DNA of 64,000 bases. Source: Streptomyces sp. NBC_00459. Its GTDB lineage: Bacteria; Actinomycetota; Actinomycetes; Streptomycetales; Streptomycetaceae. Both the position numbers and the translations under genes were made by a program. How positions within the stretch are numbered: position 1 is the stretch's first letter; each line of letters starts with the position of its first letter. The stretch lies in the NCBI RefSeq assembly GCF_036013955.1, contig NZ_CP107903.1, positions 5,270,001-5,334,000 of the forward strand. The letters run 5' to 3'. Below the pieces are notes generated by a model. It saw only the letters and a list, made by a program, of their open reading frames with translations. It was not told where the DNA came from and ran no database searches. Of this stretch, positions 18,014 to 25,973 are shown one piece after another.

Positions 18014-18790
18014 ATGGCCAAGCGAATCGACGTAAGCGGCCTCAGCGCCTACTACGGCTCCTTCCGTGCGATCGAGGACATCTCGATGACGGTCGAACCG
18101 CGCTCGGTGACGGCCTTCATCGGCCCTTCCGGCTGCGGCAAGTCCACCTTCCTGCGCACCCTGAACCGCATGCACGAGGTCACGCCCGGCGGGCGCGTCG
18201 ACGGCAAGGTCATGCTCGACGACGAGAACCTGTACGGCCCCGGGGTCGACCCGGTGTCCGTGCGGCGTGAGGTCGGCATGGTCTTCCAGCGCCCGAACCC
18301 CTTCCCGACGATGTCCGTCTACGACAACGTGGCGGCGGGGCTGCGGCTGAACGGCTCGTACAAGAAGTCCGAGCTGAGCGACATCGTGGAGAAGTCGCTG
18401 AAGGGCGCGAACCTCTGGAACGAGGTCAAGGACCGCCTGAACAAGCCCGGTTCGGGTCTGTCGGGCGGCCAGCAGCAGCGTCTGTGCATCGCGCGTGCGA
18501 TCGCCGTCGAGCCCAAGGTGCTGCTGATGGACGAGCCCTGCTCGGCCCTCGACCCGATCTCCACGCTCGCGATCGAGGACCTGATCGGGGAGCTGAAGGA
18601 ACGGTTCACGATCGTCATCGTGACGCACAACATGCAGCAGGCGGCGCGTGTGTCGGACAAGACGGCGTTCTTCAACCTCGCGGCGGTCGGCCAGCCCGGC
18701 AAGCTGATCGAGATCGACGACACGGAGCGCATCTTCTCCAACCCGTCGGTCCAGGCGACGGAGGACTACATCTCGGGCCGCTTCGGCTGA
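18014..18790 (+). CDS. pstB: Phosphate ABC transporter ATPase PstB
   Basis: 258 residues, the usual PstB length. Walker A is GPSGCGKST, the signature is LSGGQQQR, Walker B is VLLMDEPCSALDP, and the H-loop is VTHNMQQA. It energises uptake through PstCA. As the last gene of the operon it is followed by two strong stem-loops. Confidence 0.97.
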   Translation: MAKRIDVSGLSAYYGSFRAIEDISMTVEPRSVTAFIGPSGCGKSTFLRTLNRMHEVTPGGRVDGKVMLDDENLYGPGVDPVSVRREVGMVFQRPNPFPTMSVYDNVAAGLRLNGSYKKSELSDIVEKSLKGANLWNEVKDRLNKPGSGLSGGQQQRLCIARAIAVEPKVLLMDEPCSALDPISTLAIEDLIGELKERFTIVIVTHNMQQAARVSDKTAFFNLAAVGQPGKLIEIDDTERIFSNPSVQATEDYISGRFG

Positions 18791-18819
18791 GCCGTCTCCT
18801 CCCTGTCTGCTTCAAGACC

Positions 18820-18892
18820 CCTCGCGGTGCTGCATGGCGGTGCCACCGCGAGGCCGAATAGGGCCCGCCCCTGGAATTCCGGGGGCGGGCCC
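18820..18892 (+). terminator. Double stem-loop ending the pst operon
   Basis: The first hairpin pairs 18820-18829 with 18844-18853 (10 bp). The second pairs 18861-18871 with 18882-18892 (11 bp, GGGCCCGCCCC arm). Both are perfect and lie within 110 bp of the pstB stop. Confidence 0.85.
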
Positions 18893-18998
18893 GTCGTACG
18901 TGACAAGGGCGGGACAAGGCGAGGCCGGGATGGCATCCTCGATCGCGTCGGCTTTCAGGGGGGAAGCCGCGTAGGGGGGTCTACGGTGTGTACGTTTC

Positions 18999-20558
18999 GT
19001 GGTCAGTGAACTGGTCAAGGTCCGTTCGCCGCACCGTCGTCAGGGGGCCGGAACGAGGCCCGCGGGATTTTCCGCGGACTCCAGACGTCGTCATACGGCC
19101 GTCTGGCTCGTCCCGATGCTGTGGACCCTTGCCTTAGGCCTGTGGGGGCTGTCGCGGCAGGGCAGCGTGTGGCGGGACGAGGCCGCGACCTGGCAGGTGG
19201 CCCAGCGCTCCACGGCCGAGATCTGGCACATGCTGGGCAACGTCGACGTCGTACACGGCTGCTACTACCTGCTGATGCACGGCCTGTTCGAGATTTTCGG
19301 GCCCGGCACCACCACCCTGCGGCTGCCCTCGGTGCTGGCCATGGCGGGGGCGGCGGCCTGCGTCGCGGTTGTCGGCCGACGGCTGGCCGACAGGCGGGTG
19401 GGCCTGGCGGGCGGGACGGCGTTCGGGCTGCTTCCGGCCGTGCAGTTCCATCTTCAGGAGGGCCGGCCGTACGCGCTGGTCGCAGCGGGGGCCGCGATCT
19501 CCACCCTGCTCCTGGTGAGCCTGCTCCAGGGGCGTGTCCGGGCGGCGTACTGGGTTGCCTACGGCGGCGCTGTCCTGATGTGCGCGCTGCTGAACTGGCT
19601 CTCGCTCATGATTCTGCCGGCGCACCTGGCGACCCTGCTCTGGACCCGGGCAGGGCGCGGAGTGTGGGCACGGTGGACGGCGGCCTCCGCGGTCGCCACG
19701 GTCTGTGCGCTGCCCCTGATCCTTTTCAGCAGCGGCCAGTCAGCACAACTGTCCTGGATCCCGCCGCTGACCTGGCACATGCTGATCGGCCCGGCCGTCC
19801 TGCTGCTGATCGGCGGCGTCGGCGCGCTGCTGGACCGGCCCCGGGTGGGCCGGCTGTCGGTGGCGGCTGTCGGGCTGCCGTTGCTCGTGGTGCCGCAGAT
19901 CGGCCTGGTCGGCCTCTCCCTGATCCAGCCGCTGTTCCTTGACCGGTACGTCCTCTTCAGCCTGTTGGGGCTGGCACTGCTGATCGGTACGGTCGTCGGC
20001 TCGGCGTTACGGGCGGCGGGCCCCCGGTTCCCGCGAGCGTCGAACTGGATCCTCCCGGTGGTGCTGGCCGTGGCGATGGTCGCACTGCTGCCGCAGTCAC
20101 TGGCCAAGCGGTCCCCGGCGAGCCGGGTGGACGACGTCATGGCGACAGCGTCGAACGTGCGGCGGATGAAGGAGCCCGGGAGCGCGGTGCTCTTCGTCCC
20201 GGCGGCACGGCGGGACACCAAGTCGGTCTCTCCCGGGGCCTTTACGGGTCTGTGGGACATAGCTCTCGCGGAGAGCCCGGTGTCGTCCGGGACACTGAAA
20301 GGTGTGGAGGCGGCCCCGGCCCGCATACGTGCCGCGATGCTGTCCCAGCAGCGGATCCTGCTGGTGACGGACGCGACGGGGGTGGCGAGACCGGTGACGG
20401 CGAAGCGGGACCGGATGAAGATGTCCGTGCTGGCGAAGTACTTCACGGCGGTGGCCGACGAACAGGTCAGAGGCCGCCGGGTGACGGTGTACGAACGACT
20501 CCCGGCCTCCACCTCCACCTCCGGCCCGGCCCGCACCCCTAGCCCGTCCGGCGATTGA
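18999..20558 (+). CDS. GT39/ArnT-like polytopic membrane glycosyltransferase
   Basis: 519 residues with roughly ten transmembrane helices. The first outer loop has WRDEAATWQVA, the Asp-Glu pair expected at the active site of GT39/PMT_2-type transferases that use a lipid-linked sugar donor. The C-terminal domain (about 390-519) is soluble. The start (GTG 18999) has no good ribosome binding site. The last dozen codons (SGPARTPSPSGD) fall inside a dispersed repeat that also supplies the stop codon, so the natural C-terminus may have been replaced. The acceptor is unknown. Confidence 0.75.
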   Translation: MVSELVKVRSPHRRQGAGTRPAGFSADSRRRHTAVWLVPMLWTLALGLWGLSRQGSVWRDEAATWQVAQRSTAEIWHMLGNVDVVHGCYYLLMHGLFEIFGPGTTTLRLPSVLAMAGAAACVAVVGRRLADRRVGLAGGTAFGLLPAVQFHLQEGRPYALVAAGAAISTLLLVSLLQGRVRAAYWVAYGGAVLMCALLNWLSLMILPAHLATLLWTRAGRGVWARWTAASAVATVCALPLILFSSGQSAQLSWIPPLTWHMLIGPAVLLLIGGVGALLDRPRVGRLSVAAVGLPLLVVPQIGLVGLSLIQPLFLDRYVLFSLLGLALLIGTVVGSALRAAGPRFPRASNWILPVVLAVAMVALLPQSLAKRSPASRVDDVMATASNVRRMKEPGSAVLFVPAARRDTKSVSPGAFTGLWDIALAESPVSSGTLKGVEAAPARIRAAMLSQQRILLVTDATGVARPVTAKRDRMKMSVLAKYFTAVADEQVRGRRVTVYERLPASTSTSGPARTPSPSGD

Positions 20559-20610
20559 GGACAAGGCCCGTTCAGGGCCGGAGCGGGGGTCTGGGGGCGG
20601 CAGCCCCCAG
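20541..20610 (+). repeat. Dispersed intergenic repeat, copy B (short)
   Basis: It shares the 5' part and the CTGGGGGC/GCCCCCAG hairpin with the copies at 51367 and 58776, but lacks the GGGACGGGTAGGGG tail. It overlaps the 3' end of the upstream gene by 18 bp or more. It sits between convergent genes. Confidence 0.85.
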
Positions 20611-20638
20611 TGACGGCCACACCATCACCGGGTTCCAG

Positions 20639-21637
20639 CTACAGGACCGCCAAGTACACGACCCCATAGCCGGCGGCAGCCACCAGCGCGGCGGCAGGCA
20701 TCGTGATGAACCAGCCCATGACGATGTTCTTGGCGATCCCCCACCGCACCGCCTTCACCCGCTTCGTCGCGCCCACGCCCATGATCGCCGAGGTGATGAC
20801 GTGGGTCGTGGAGACCGGGGCCTTGAAGAGGTAGGCCGTGGCGAACATGATCGACGCGCCCGTGGTCTCCGCCGCGAAGCCCTGGGGCGGGTCCAGCTCG
20901 ATGATCTTGCGGCCCAGGGTGCGCATGATGCGCCAGCCGCCCGCGTACGTGCCCAGGGAGAGCATCACCGCGCAGGCGATCTTGACCCAGACCGGGATCG
21001 GGTCGCCGTAGTCCTCGACGTCGGCGATGACCAGGGCCATCACCACGATGCCCATCGTCTTCTGGGCGTCCTGGAGGCCGTGACCCAGGGCCATGCCCGC
21101 GGCCGACACCGTCTGTGCGATACGGAAGCCGCGCTTGGCCTTGTGCGGGTTGGAGCGGCGGAAGATCCACATGATCGCCGTCATGACCAGGTAGCCGGCC
21201 AGGAGGCCCACCACCGGGGAGATGAACATCGGGATGACGACCTTCTCCAGGACGCCGTCCCAGTAGACCTTCGTGCCGCCCGCCAGTGCCGCCCCGACCA
21301 TGCCGCCGAACAGCGCGTGCGAGGAGGACGAGGGGAGTCCGAAGTACCAGGTGATCAGGTTCCAGGTGATCGCGCCGACCAGCGCCGCGAACAGGATCGC
21401 CATGCCCGAGGAGCCCTCGGGCGTCTCGATCAGGCCCTCGCTGACCGTCTTGGCGACGCCGCTGCCCAGGAACGCGCCGACCATGTTCATCACGGCGGCC
21501 ATGGCCAGCGCGGCGCGGGGTGTCAGCGCGCGGGTCGACACGGACGTCGCGATCGCGTTCGCCGAGTCGTGGAAGCCGTTCGTGTATGTGAATCCGAGCG
21601 CGACGCCAATGGTCACGATCAGTGCGAAGGTGTCCAT
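20639..21637 (-). CDS. pitH1: Low-affinity inorganic phosphate transporter (PiT family)
   Basis: 332 residues with about nine helices. PiT signatures are present: GFTYTNGFHDSANAIAT near the N-terminus and a related GHGLQDAQKTMG in the second half. It takes up metal-phosphate by secondary transport. It follows the DUF47 gene by 7 bp, and its AAGGAG lies inside the end of that gene. From memory it corresponds to S. coelicolor pitH1. Confidence 0.94.
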   Translation of the reverse strand: MDTFALIVTIGVALGFTYTNGFHDSANAIATSVSTRALTPRAALAMAAVMNMVGAFLGSGVAKTVSEGLIETPEGSSGMAILFAALVGAITWNLITWYFGLPSSSSHALFGGMVGAALAGGTKVYWDGVLEKVVIPMFISPVVGLLAGYLVMTAIMWIFRRSNPHKAKRGFRIAQTVSAAGMALGHGLQDAQKTMGIVVMALVIADVEDYGDPIPVWVKIACAVMLSLGTYAGGWRIMRTLGRKIIELDPPQGFAAETTGASIMFATAYLFKAPVSTTHVITSAIMGVGATKRVKAVRWGIAKNIVMGWFITMPAAALVAAAGYGVVYLAVL

Positions 21638-21644
21638 GAAGGGG

Positions 21645-22265
21645 TCAGGACTCCTTGACGGCGATGGTCTCCACCGTGTTCGCCACGTGCTCGAAGGCGT
21701 CGGCCGCCTCCTCCAGCACGTCCACGATCTGCTTGAGCTTCAGCACCTCGATCGCGTCGTACTTGCCGTTGAACAGGTGGGCGAGAAGCTTCCGGTGGAT
21801 CTGGTCCGCCTGGTTCTCCAGGCGGTTCACCTCGATCCAGTACTCCGTGAGGTTCTCCATCGTGCGGAGGTTGGGCATCGCCTCCGCCGTCAGTTCGGCC
21901 GCCCGCGCCAGGACCTCGATCTGCTGGTCGACGCCCTTGGGCAGCTCCTCCACGTTGTAGAGGACGACCAGGTCGACGGCCTCCTCCATGAAGTCCATGA
22001 TGTCGTCGAGCAGGGAGGCGAGGTTGTAGATGTCCTCGCGGTCGAACGGTGTGATGAACGAGGAGTTCAGCTGGTGGAAGATCGCGTGTGTGGCGTCGTC
22101 GCCGGCGTGTTCCGCGGCACGCATACGCTCTGCGATCTCGGCCCGGCCGGAGGCGTCCGCCCCGAGCAGTTCCATGAGGAGTCGCGAGCCCGTGACGATG
22201 TTGTCCGCTGACGCGGCGAACATGTCGTAGAAGCTCGTCTCCCTGGGGGTCAGACGAAATCGCAC
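21645..22265 (-). CDS. DUF47 (PhoU-like) partner of the Pit transporter
   Basis: 206 residues from GTG 22265, with GAGGA about 6 nt upstream. All-helical, with two related halves as in PhoU-like DUF47 proteins, which regulate or complex with Pit transporters. Acidic metal-binding clusters such as FDREDIYNLASLLDDIMDF are visible. It is the first gene of the two-gene DUF47-pit operon and is divergent from csoR. Confidence 0.93.
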   Translation of the reverse strand: MRFRLTPRETSFYDMFAASADNIVTGSRLLMELLGADASGRAEIAERMRAAEHAGDDATHAIFHQLNSSFITPFDREDIYNLASLLDDIMDFMEEAVDLVVLYNVEELPKGVDQQIEVLARAAELTAEAMPNLRTMENLTEYWIEVNRLENQADQIHRKLLAHLFNGKYDAIEVLKLKQIVDVLEEAADAFEHVANTVETIAVKES

Positions 22266-22416
22266 GTGAGGTCCTCGGAGTCCTTCGGATTCGGTCAGGC
22301 TGATGCTAGGCGCAACATCCGGCCACGGCTAACGGGTCGCCCCCCAGTGTCGCCCATCGGCCAGAGTGGACTGCACGGTGGTCTACACCGGCCTATACCC
22401 AGCAAAGTTGGTTACG

Positions 22417-22437
22417 ATATACCCGGCAGGGGTATAT
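22417..22437 (+). promoter_or_regulatory. CsoR operator upstream of csoR
   Basis: A perfect inverted repeat ATATACCC-ggcag-GGGTATAT, 52 bp before the csoR start. Streptomyces CsoR is known to bind such C-tract/G-tract palindromes, so autoregulation by copper is expected. A lone TATACCC half-site lies at about 22394. Confidence 0.9.
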
Positions 22438-22488
22438 TGACGCTTTTGTGTCTGATGTTTGTTCAACGGTGTTCAACGGGAGGACGCG

Positions 22489-22878
22489 ATGACGACCACC
22501 GAGGCCGGCGCGGAGACGCCCGACGTGGTGACCGGTGCGGTGACGGGTGTGGGGACCGACGCCGGGACCGTGGTGGTGACCGACCACGACCGTGGTGTGC
22601 ACGGGTACCACCACCAGAAGGACGAGCATCTGAAGCGGCTGCGCCGGATCGAGGGGCAGATCCGCGGGCTCCAGCGGATGGTCGACGAGGACGTCTACTG
22701 CATCGACATACTCACCCAGGTCTCGGCGTCCACCAAGGCTCTGCAGTCCTTCGCGCTCCAGCTCCTGGAGGAACACCTGCGGCACTGTGTCGCGGACGCG
22801 GCCCTCAAGGGCGGTACCGAGATCGACGCGAAGGTGGAGGAGGCGACCAAGGCGATCGGTCGTCTGCTGCGTACCTGA
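22489..22878 (+). CDS. csoR: Copper-sensing repressor CsoR
   Basis: 129 residues from ATG 22489, with GGGAGG at 22478-22483. A long flexible N-terminus of about 40 residues precedes the four-helix DUF156 core. The Cu(I) ligands are Cys71, His96 and Cys100, the Cys-His-Cys set of S. lividans CsoR. In the apo form it represses copper genes; Cu(I) releases it. Its own operator lies just upstream. No copper exporter is in the window, so its targets are elsewhere. Confidence 0.95.
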   Translation: MTTTEAGAETPDVVTGAVTGVGTDAGTVVVTDHDRGVHGYHHQKDEHLKRLRRIEGQIRGLQRMVDEDVYCIDILTQVSASTKALQSFALQLLEEHLRHCVADAALKGGTEIDAKVEEATKAIGRLLRT

Positions 22879-22912
22879 GCCCTTCGGCCGACCCCGTTGC
22901 GTCCGTCGGTTT

Positions 22913-23101
22913 TCAGCCAGCCGACGTGACCTTGCGTCCCTCGCGCTCCTCCGCCACGCGCAGCACCTCGTCGATGCTCTCCAGGCTGAGCCGCTCCTCG
23001 CCGGCCGCCGAGGCCGCGATGATCAGATCTCCGCACAGCTCGATCTCGGCGAGGGCCACGTGGTCCTGAACTGCCGTACCGCCGACCGGAGCCACGTGCA
23101 T
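22913..23101 (-). CDS. Small conserved hypothetical protein
   Basis: 62 residues, no Cys, mixed alpha/beta in appearance (ALAEIELCGDLIIAAS has one Cys-Gly pair). The ATG at 23101 is preceded by GAAGAGGTG. It is convergent with csoR (34 bp between stops). I recall similar short proteins beside csoR in other Streptomyces; the function is unknown. Confidence 0.65.
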   Translation of the reverse strand: MHVAPVGGTAVQDHVALAEIELCGDLIIAASAAGEERLSLESIDEVLRVAEEREGRKVTSAG

Positions 23102-23264
23102 CACCTCTTCTCTGCCGTCACCGCTTCCTAGAGTAGGGAGCGGGCCACGCACCGCGCATGGCACGGACGGGCTAGTCCTTGCGCTACGGCGGACGCAGCC
23201 GGGTCGTCCCGGGTTGCTCGCACGGCTCGCTCGCCTCGCCTTCCCGGTTTTCCGTACGACAGTC

Positions 23265-24110
23265 TCACTGTTCGGCGATCCGGCCCGCGTAGATGTCCGC
23301 CGGGCGCGGCAGCCGTACGTGCACGGGGGCCCCGAAGTCGTACAGCAGCGTCGTCGAGGCGACCGCGACCGTGCCCTTCTGCTGCCCGTTGACGAAGCTG
23401 AACCGGTGCAGCAGCTTGCGGATGCGGCCCTCGTCGTCGAGGTAGGCATCGAAGGGGACCTGGGCGGTGGCGAACCCTTTCGCCGCCGCCGCCAGCGGGC
23501 CCCTGTTGCCGGATGAGGCGTTCTTCGCGGCCTCGGCGAGGTCGGCGGTGCCCCGGTAGTGCCGTACCTCGGTGCCGGTGATCCGGGTTCGGCCGACGTA
23601 GGTCGCCTCGCGCGTCCCGCGCAGGACCTCGGCGGCGGCGAACGGGTCGGTGGCCCCGCCCGTCACCAGGTTGCCGTCGGACAGGGTCGCCGTGTCCACC
23701 CGTACCCACTTGTCGGCGGGGACGCCCGCACCCCGGTTCTTCATGAACAGGGCTCCTGGGGCGAGGAGTTCGGTGATCGGGCGGTGCGGGCTGGCGCCCG
23801 CCGGGTCCTGGGGGAGCATGACCCGCAGGCGGCCGAGCTGCCTGCCGTAGTCGTAGACGCCCTCGCCCCGGATGGTGACGCGGGTGCCGCCGGTGGCCAT
23901 CTCCATCGAGGTGGTGGTTCTGGAGGTGCCCGCGTCGACCAGCACCGCGGCTGCCCGGTGCAGGACGCGGACCGCGTCGCCGGCCGGGCGGGCGTCCGCG
24001 GTGGCGGCTTCGCCGGCGCGTGTGCAGCCGGTGGCGCAGATCAGCAGACCGGCCGTCGCGGCGGCCATGACGACCGCCCCGCCGCCGCGCCAGTGTCGCC
24101 GCCGTTCCAT
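23265..24110 (-). CDS. Lipoprotein, LppX/LprG-like fold likely
   Basis: 281 residues. A basic N-terminus, hydrophobic stretch and lipobox (ICATGC) predict lipid attachment at about residue 29. The mature part alternates beta-strands and amphipathic stretches, ending in strands around FDAYLDDEGRIRKLLHRFSF. This resembles the LolA/LppX-type lipid-binding lipoproteins of actinobacteria. It is divergent from the small gene at 24214. The ligand is unknown. Confidence 0.78.
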   Translation of the reverse strand: MERRRHWRGGGAVVMAAATAGLLICATGCTRAGEAATADARPAGDAVRVLHRAAAVLVDAGTSRTTTSMEMATGGTRVTIRGEGVYDYGRQLGRLRVMLPQDPAGASPHRPITELLAPGALFMKNRGAGVPADKWVRVDTATLSDGNLVTGGATDPFAAAEVLRGTREATYVGRTRITGTEVRHYRGTADLAEAAKNASSGNRGPLAAAAKGFATAQVPFDAYLDDEGRIRKLLHRFSFVNGQQKGTVAVASTTLLYDFGAPVHVRLPRPADIYAGRIAEQ

Positions 24111-24213
24111 CGCCGCCCACCCCCAAGCAGGGCCGTCGGTCCACGGCCTCCGTCCTTCCGCTTAACGAGGGTTGGGGGAGGTTGTCACGCGTATACCAGT
24201 GTTTTACCCGGGG

Positions 24214-24408
24214 ATGGGTACCGTGGTGGGCGTGGCGCAGCACGACCGAAGCGAATTCTCCCAGTTGCCCGAAGAGCACTCCGTATCCATGGTGGAGCAC
24301 GGGCCGTTCTGCTTCGCCAGATGTGTCTGCGGGTGGCGCGGGCCGGCCCGCCGGGCCCGCAGTCTGGCCCGGACGGACGGCAAGGGACATGAGGACGACA
24401 GGCCCTAG
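24214..24408 (+). CDS. Small Cys-motif hypothetical protein
   Basis: 64 residues if it starts at ATG 24214; GTG codons at 24223, 24226 and 24232 are alternatives. The centre has HGPFCFARCVCGWRGPARRAR, in which three Cys near Trp resemble half a zinc ribbon. The tail is polar. Seen repeatedly in Streptomyces in my recollection, with no known role. It converges on the Nudix gene with 15 bp between. Confidence 0.6.
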   Translation: MGTVVGVAQHDRSEFSQLPEEHSVSMVEHGPFCFARCVCGWRGPARRARSLARTDGKGHEDDRP

Positions 24409-24423
24409 CCGCGCTGCTTCGGC

Positions 24424-24879
24424 CTACCTCCGCGGCAGGGCCGACAGCTCGTCGACCAGGTCCTTGTCGCGTGGCTGGGTGAGGCGTTCGCGGGCCGCCG
24501 CCGGGGGCAGCCACAGGATGAGGTCGACCTCGTCGTTCGGGGCGAACGCGCCGGACACCGCCTCCGCCGCCCAGTAACTCACCTGTTTGGGGCGGCCGTT
24601 GACCTCGTAGTGGGACGTGGTGAGGGGGGTGCCGGGGGCGGCCTCGTAGCCCGTCTCCTCCTCGACCTCGCGCAGCGCGGCGGCGAGTGTCTCCTCGTCG
24701 CGCTTCAGCCGGCCCTTCGGGTGCGACCAGTCGTCGTACTTCGGGCGGTGGACGAGGCAGATCTCCAGGCCGCCGTCCACGGGCGAGCGGCGCCACAGGA
24801 CGCAGCCCGCCGCCAGCACAGGGCGCTCGTCGGGTGCTTCGTCGGGTGGTTCGTCGGTGGGTGTCACCTCGTACGTCAT
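24424..24879 (-). CDS. Nudix hydrolase in the polyphosphate operon
   Basis: 151 residues. The Nudix box is complete: G-x5-E-x7-RE-V-x-EE-x-G within GRLKRDEETLAAAL and REVEEETGY. It is third in the ppk-CHAD-Nudix operon and overlaps the CHAD gene by 4 bp (ATGA). In other actinobacteria a Nudix/MutT protein encoded with ppk hydrolyses (di)nucleoside or inositol polyphosphates; the substrate here is not known. Confidence 0.92.
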   Translation of the reverse strand: MTYEVTPTDEPPDEAPDERPVLAAGCVLWRRSPVDGGLEICLVHRPKYDDWSHPKGRLKRDEETLAAALREVEEETGYEAAPGTPLTTSHYEVNGRPKQVSYWAAEAVSGAFAPNDEVDLILWLPPAAARERLTQPRDKDLVDELSALPRR

Positions 24880-25973
24880 CCGGTGCTCACCGCCTTCATC
24901 TCCCAGGACTGCTGGAAGGCGAACCGCGCGGCCTCCACCTCGTGGCGCTGGTCGGCGTGGAGCACACCGAGCGCGTACGCCGTCGCCGGGGCGATACGTG
25001 GGGTGCGGGCCGCCGCTGCCGCCGCCGCGGCGGCCTCGGAGGCGTCCCGGTGCCGGTTGAGGGCCGCGCCGGCCGCCGGCATCCGCCCGCCGAGGCCGTC
25101 CCGGGCCGCGTCGCCCTCCAGCAGCTCGTAGGCGTAGTGGCGCAGGCGCAGGAGGAGGCGTACGTGGTGCCAGGGGGCGTCCTGGGGGTGGGGGGCCGGG
25201 TCGAGGGAGAGGCCGTGGACGAGGGCCTCGGCGTTGTAGGGGTGCCCGGCGGTGAGGAGGGGGAGGGCGGTGACGGCGGCGCAGAGGCGTTCATGAGCTG
25301 CGGCGGCGAGGGGGCGCAGGTCGGTGGGGGTGGTCGTGGCGGCGGGGGTGAGGGGGACTTCGCTGGCGAGGACCGCGACGTTGTCGGCCACCGCGTGGAA
25401 GCGGCTGGATCCCAGGGCTTGCAGGGCTTCCGAGTGGGATCGGGTGCGGGCCAGGGTCAGTTGGCGTTCCAGCAGGGCGCCCGCTTTCGCGGCGCCCACG
25501 GTCAGGTTGCTGCGGTCCGGTGCGGGCGCCGGGTGGGACCGGGGTCCGGCGTTGCCGGGTCCTGCCGCCGCCTGCTTCGGGAAAGGCGGTGCCCCCGACA
25601 GCCGCTGCAGGGCCAGCAGCAGGCGTTCCAGGCGGGCCGCGTAGGCGTGTTCCCTCGCCAACGTGCCCGACAGCCAGGCCAGTTCGGGGTGCAGCGTCTC
25701 CGACCAGGTGGGGTCGAGGAGGGGGCGGAAGGTGTGGAGGGTGCCTGTGATGCGGCGGGCCGAGTGGCGCAGGGCGCGGGCCGCGTCCACGGGCTCCCCT
25801 CCGGGGGAGGAGCCCGTGTGTGCCGTACCCGTGCCCGACTCCCTGTGCAGGCGCAGGGCGCGGAGGAACTCCGTCGCCTGCGCCCGCAGGTAGTCCGCCA
25901 GGGCGTCGGGGGTCACGGGTTCGGCGGGTCCGGCCGTCGTGGGGTCGGTCGGGTCAAGGTGTCGCTGTGCCAC
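24876..25973 (-). CDS. CHAD-domain protein (polyphosphate-binding)
   Basis: 365 residues from GTG 25973. All-helical, with the His/Arg/Lys-rich helices of CHAD domains (for example RALRHSARRITGTLHTFRPLLD and LRLRHYAYELLEGD). CHAD domains bind polyphosphate. The start lies 20 bp inside the end of ppk and the stop overlaps the Nudix start, so the three genes are coupled. Confidence 0.9.
   Translation of the reverse strand: MAQRHLDPTDPTTAGPAEPVTPDALADYLRAQATEFLRALRLHRESGTGTAHTGSSPGGEPVDAARALRHSARRITGTLHTFRPLLDPTWSETLHPELAWLSGTLAREHAYAARLERLLLALQRLSGAPPFPKQAAAGPGNAGPRSHPAPAPDRSNLTVGAAKAGALLERQLTLARTRSHSEALQALGSSRFHAVADNVAVLASEVPLTPAATTTPTDLRPLAAAAHERLCAAVTALPLLTAGHPYNAEALVHGLSLDPAPHPQDAPWHHVRLLLRLRHYAYELLEGDAARDGLGGRMPAAGAALNRHRDASEAAAAAAAAARTPRIAPATAYALGVLHADQRHEVEAARFAFQQSWEMKAVSTG

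Noticed and set aside
16378..18021. Long minus-strand open frame opposite pstC/pstA
   Set aside because: Antisense shadow of clear pst genes; highly charged, no motifs, no ribosome binding site.
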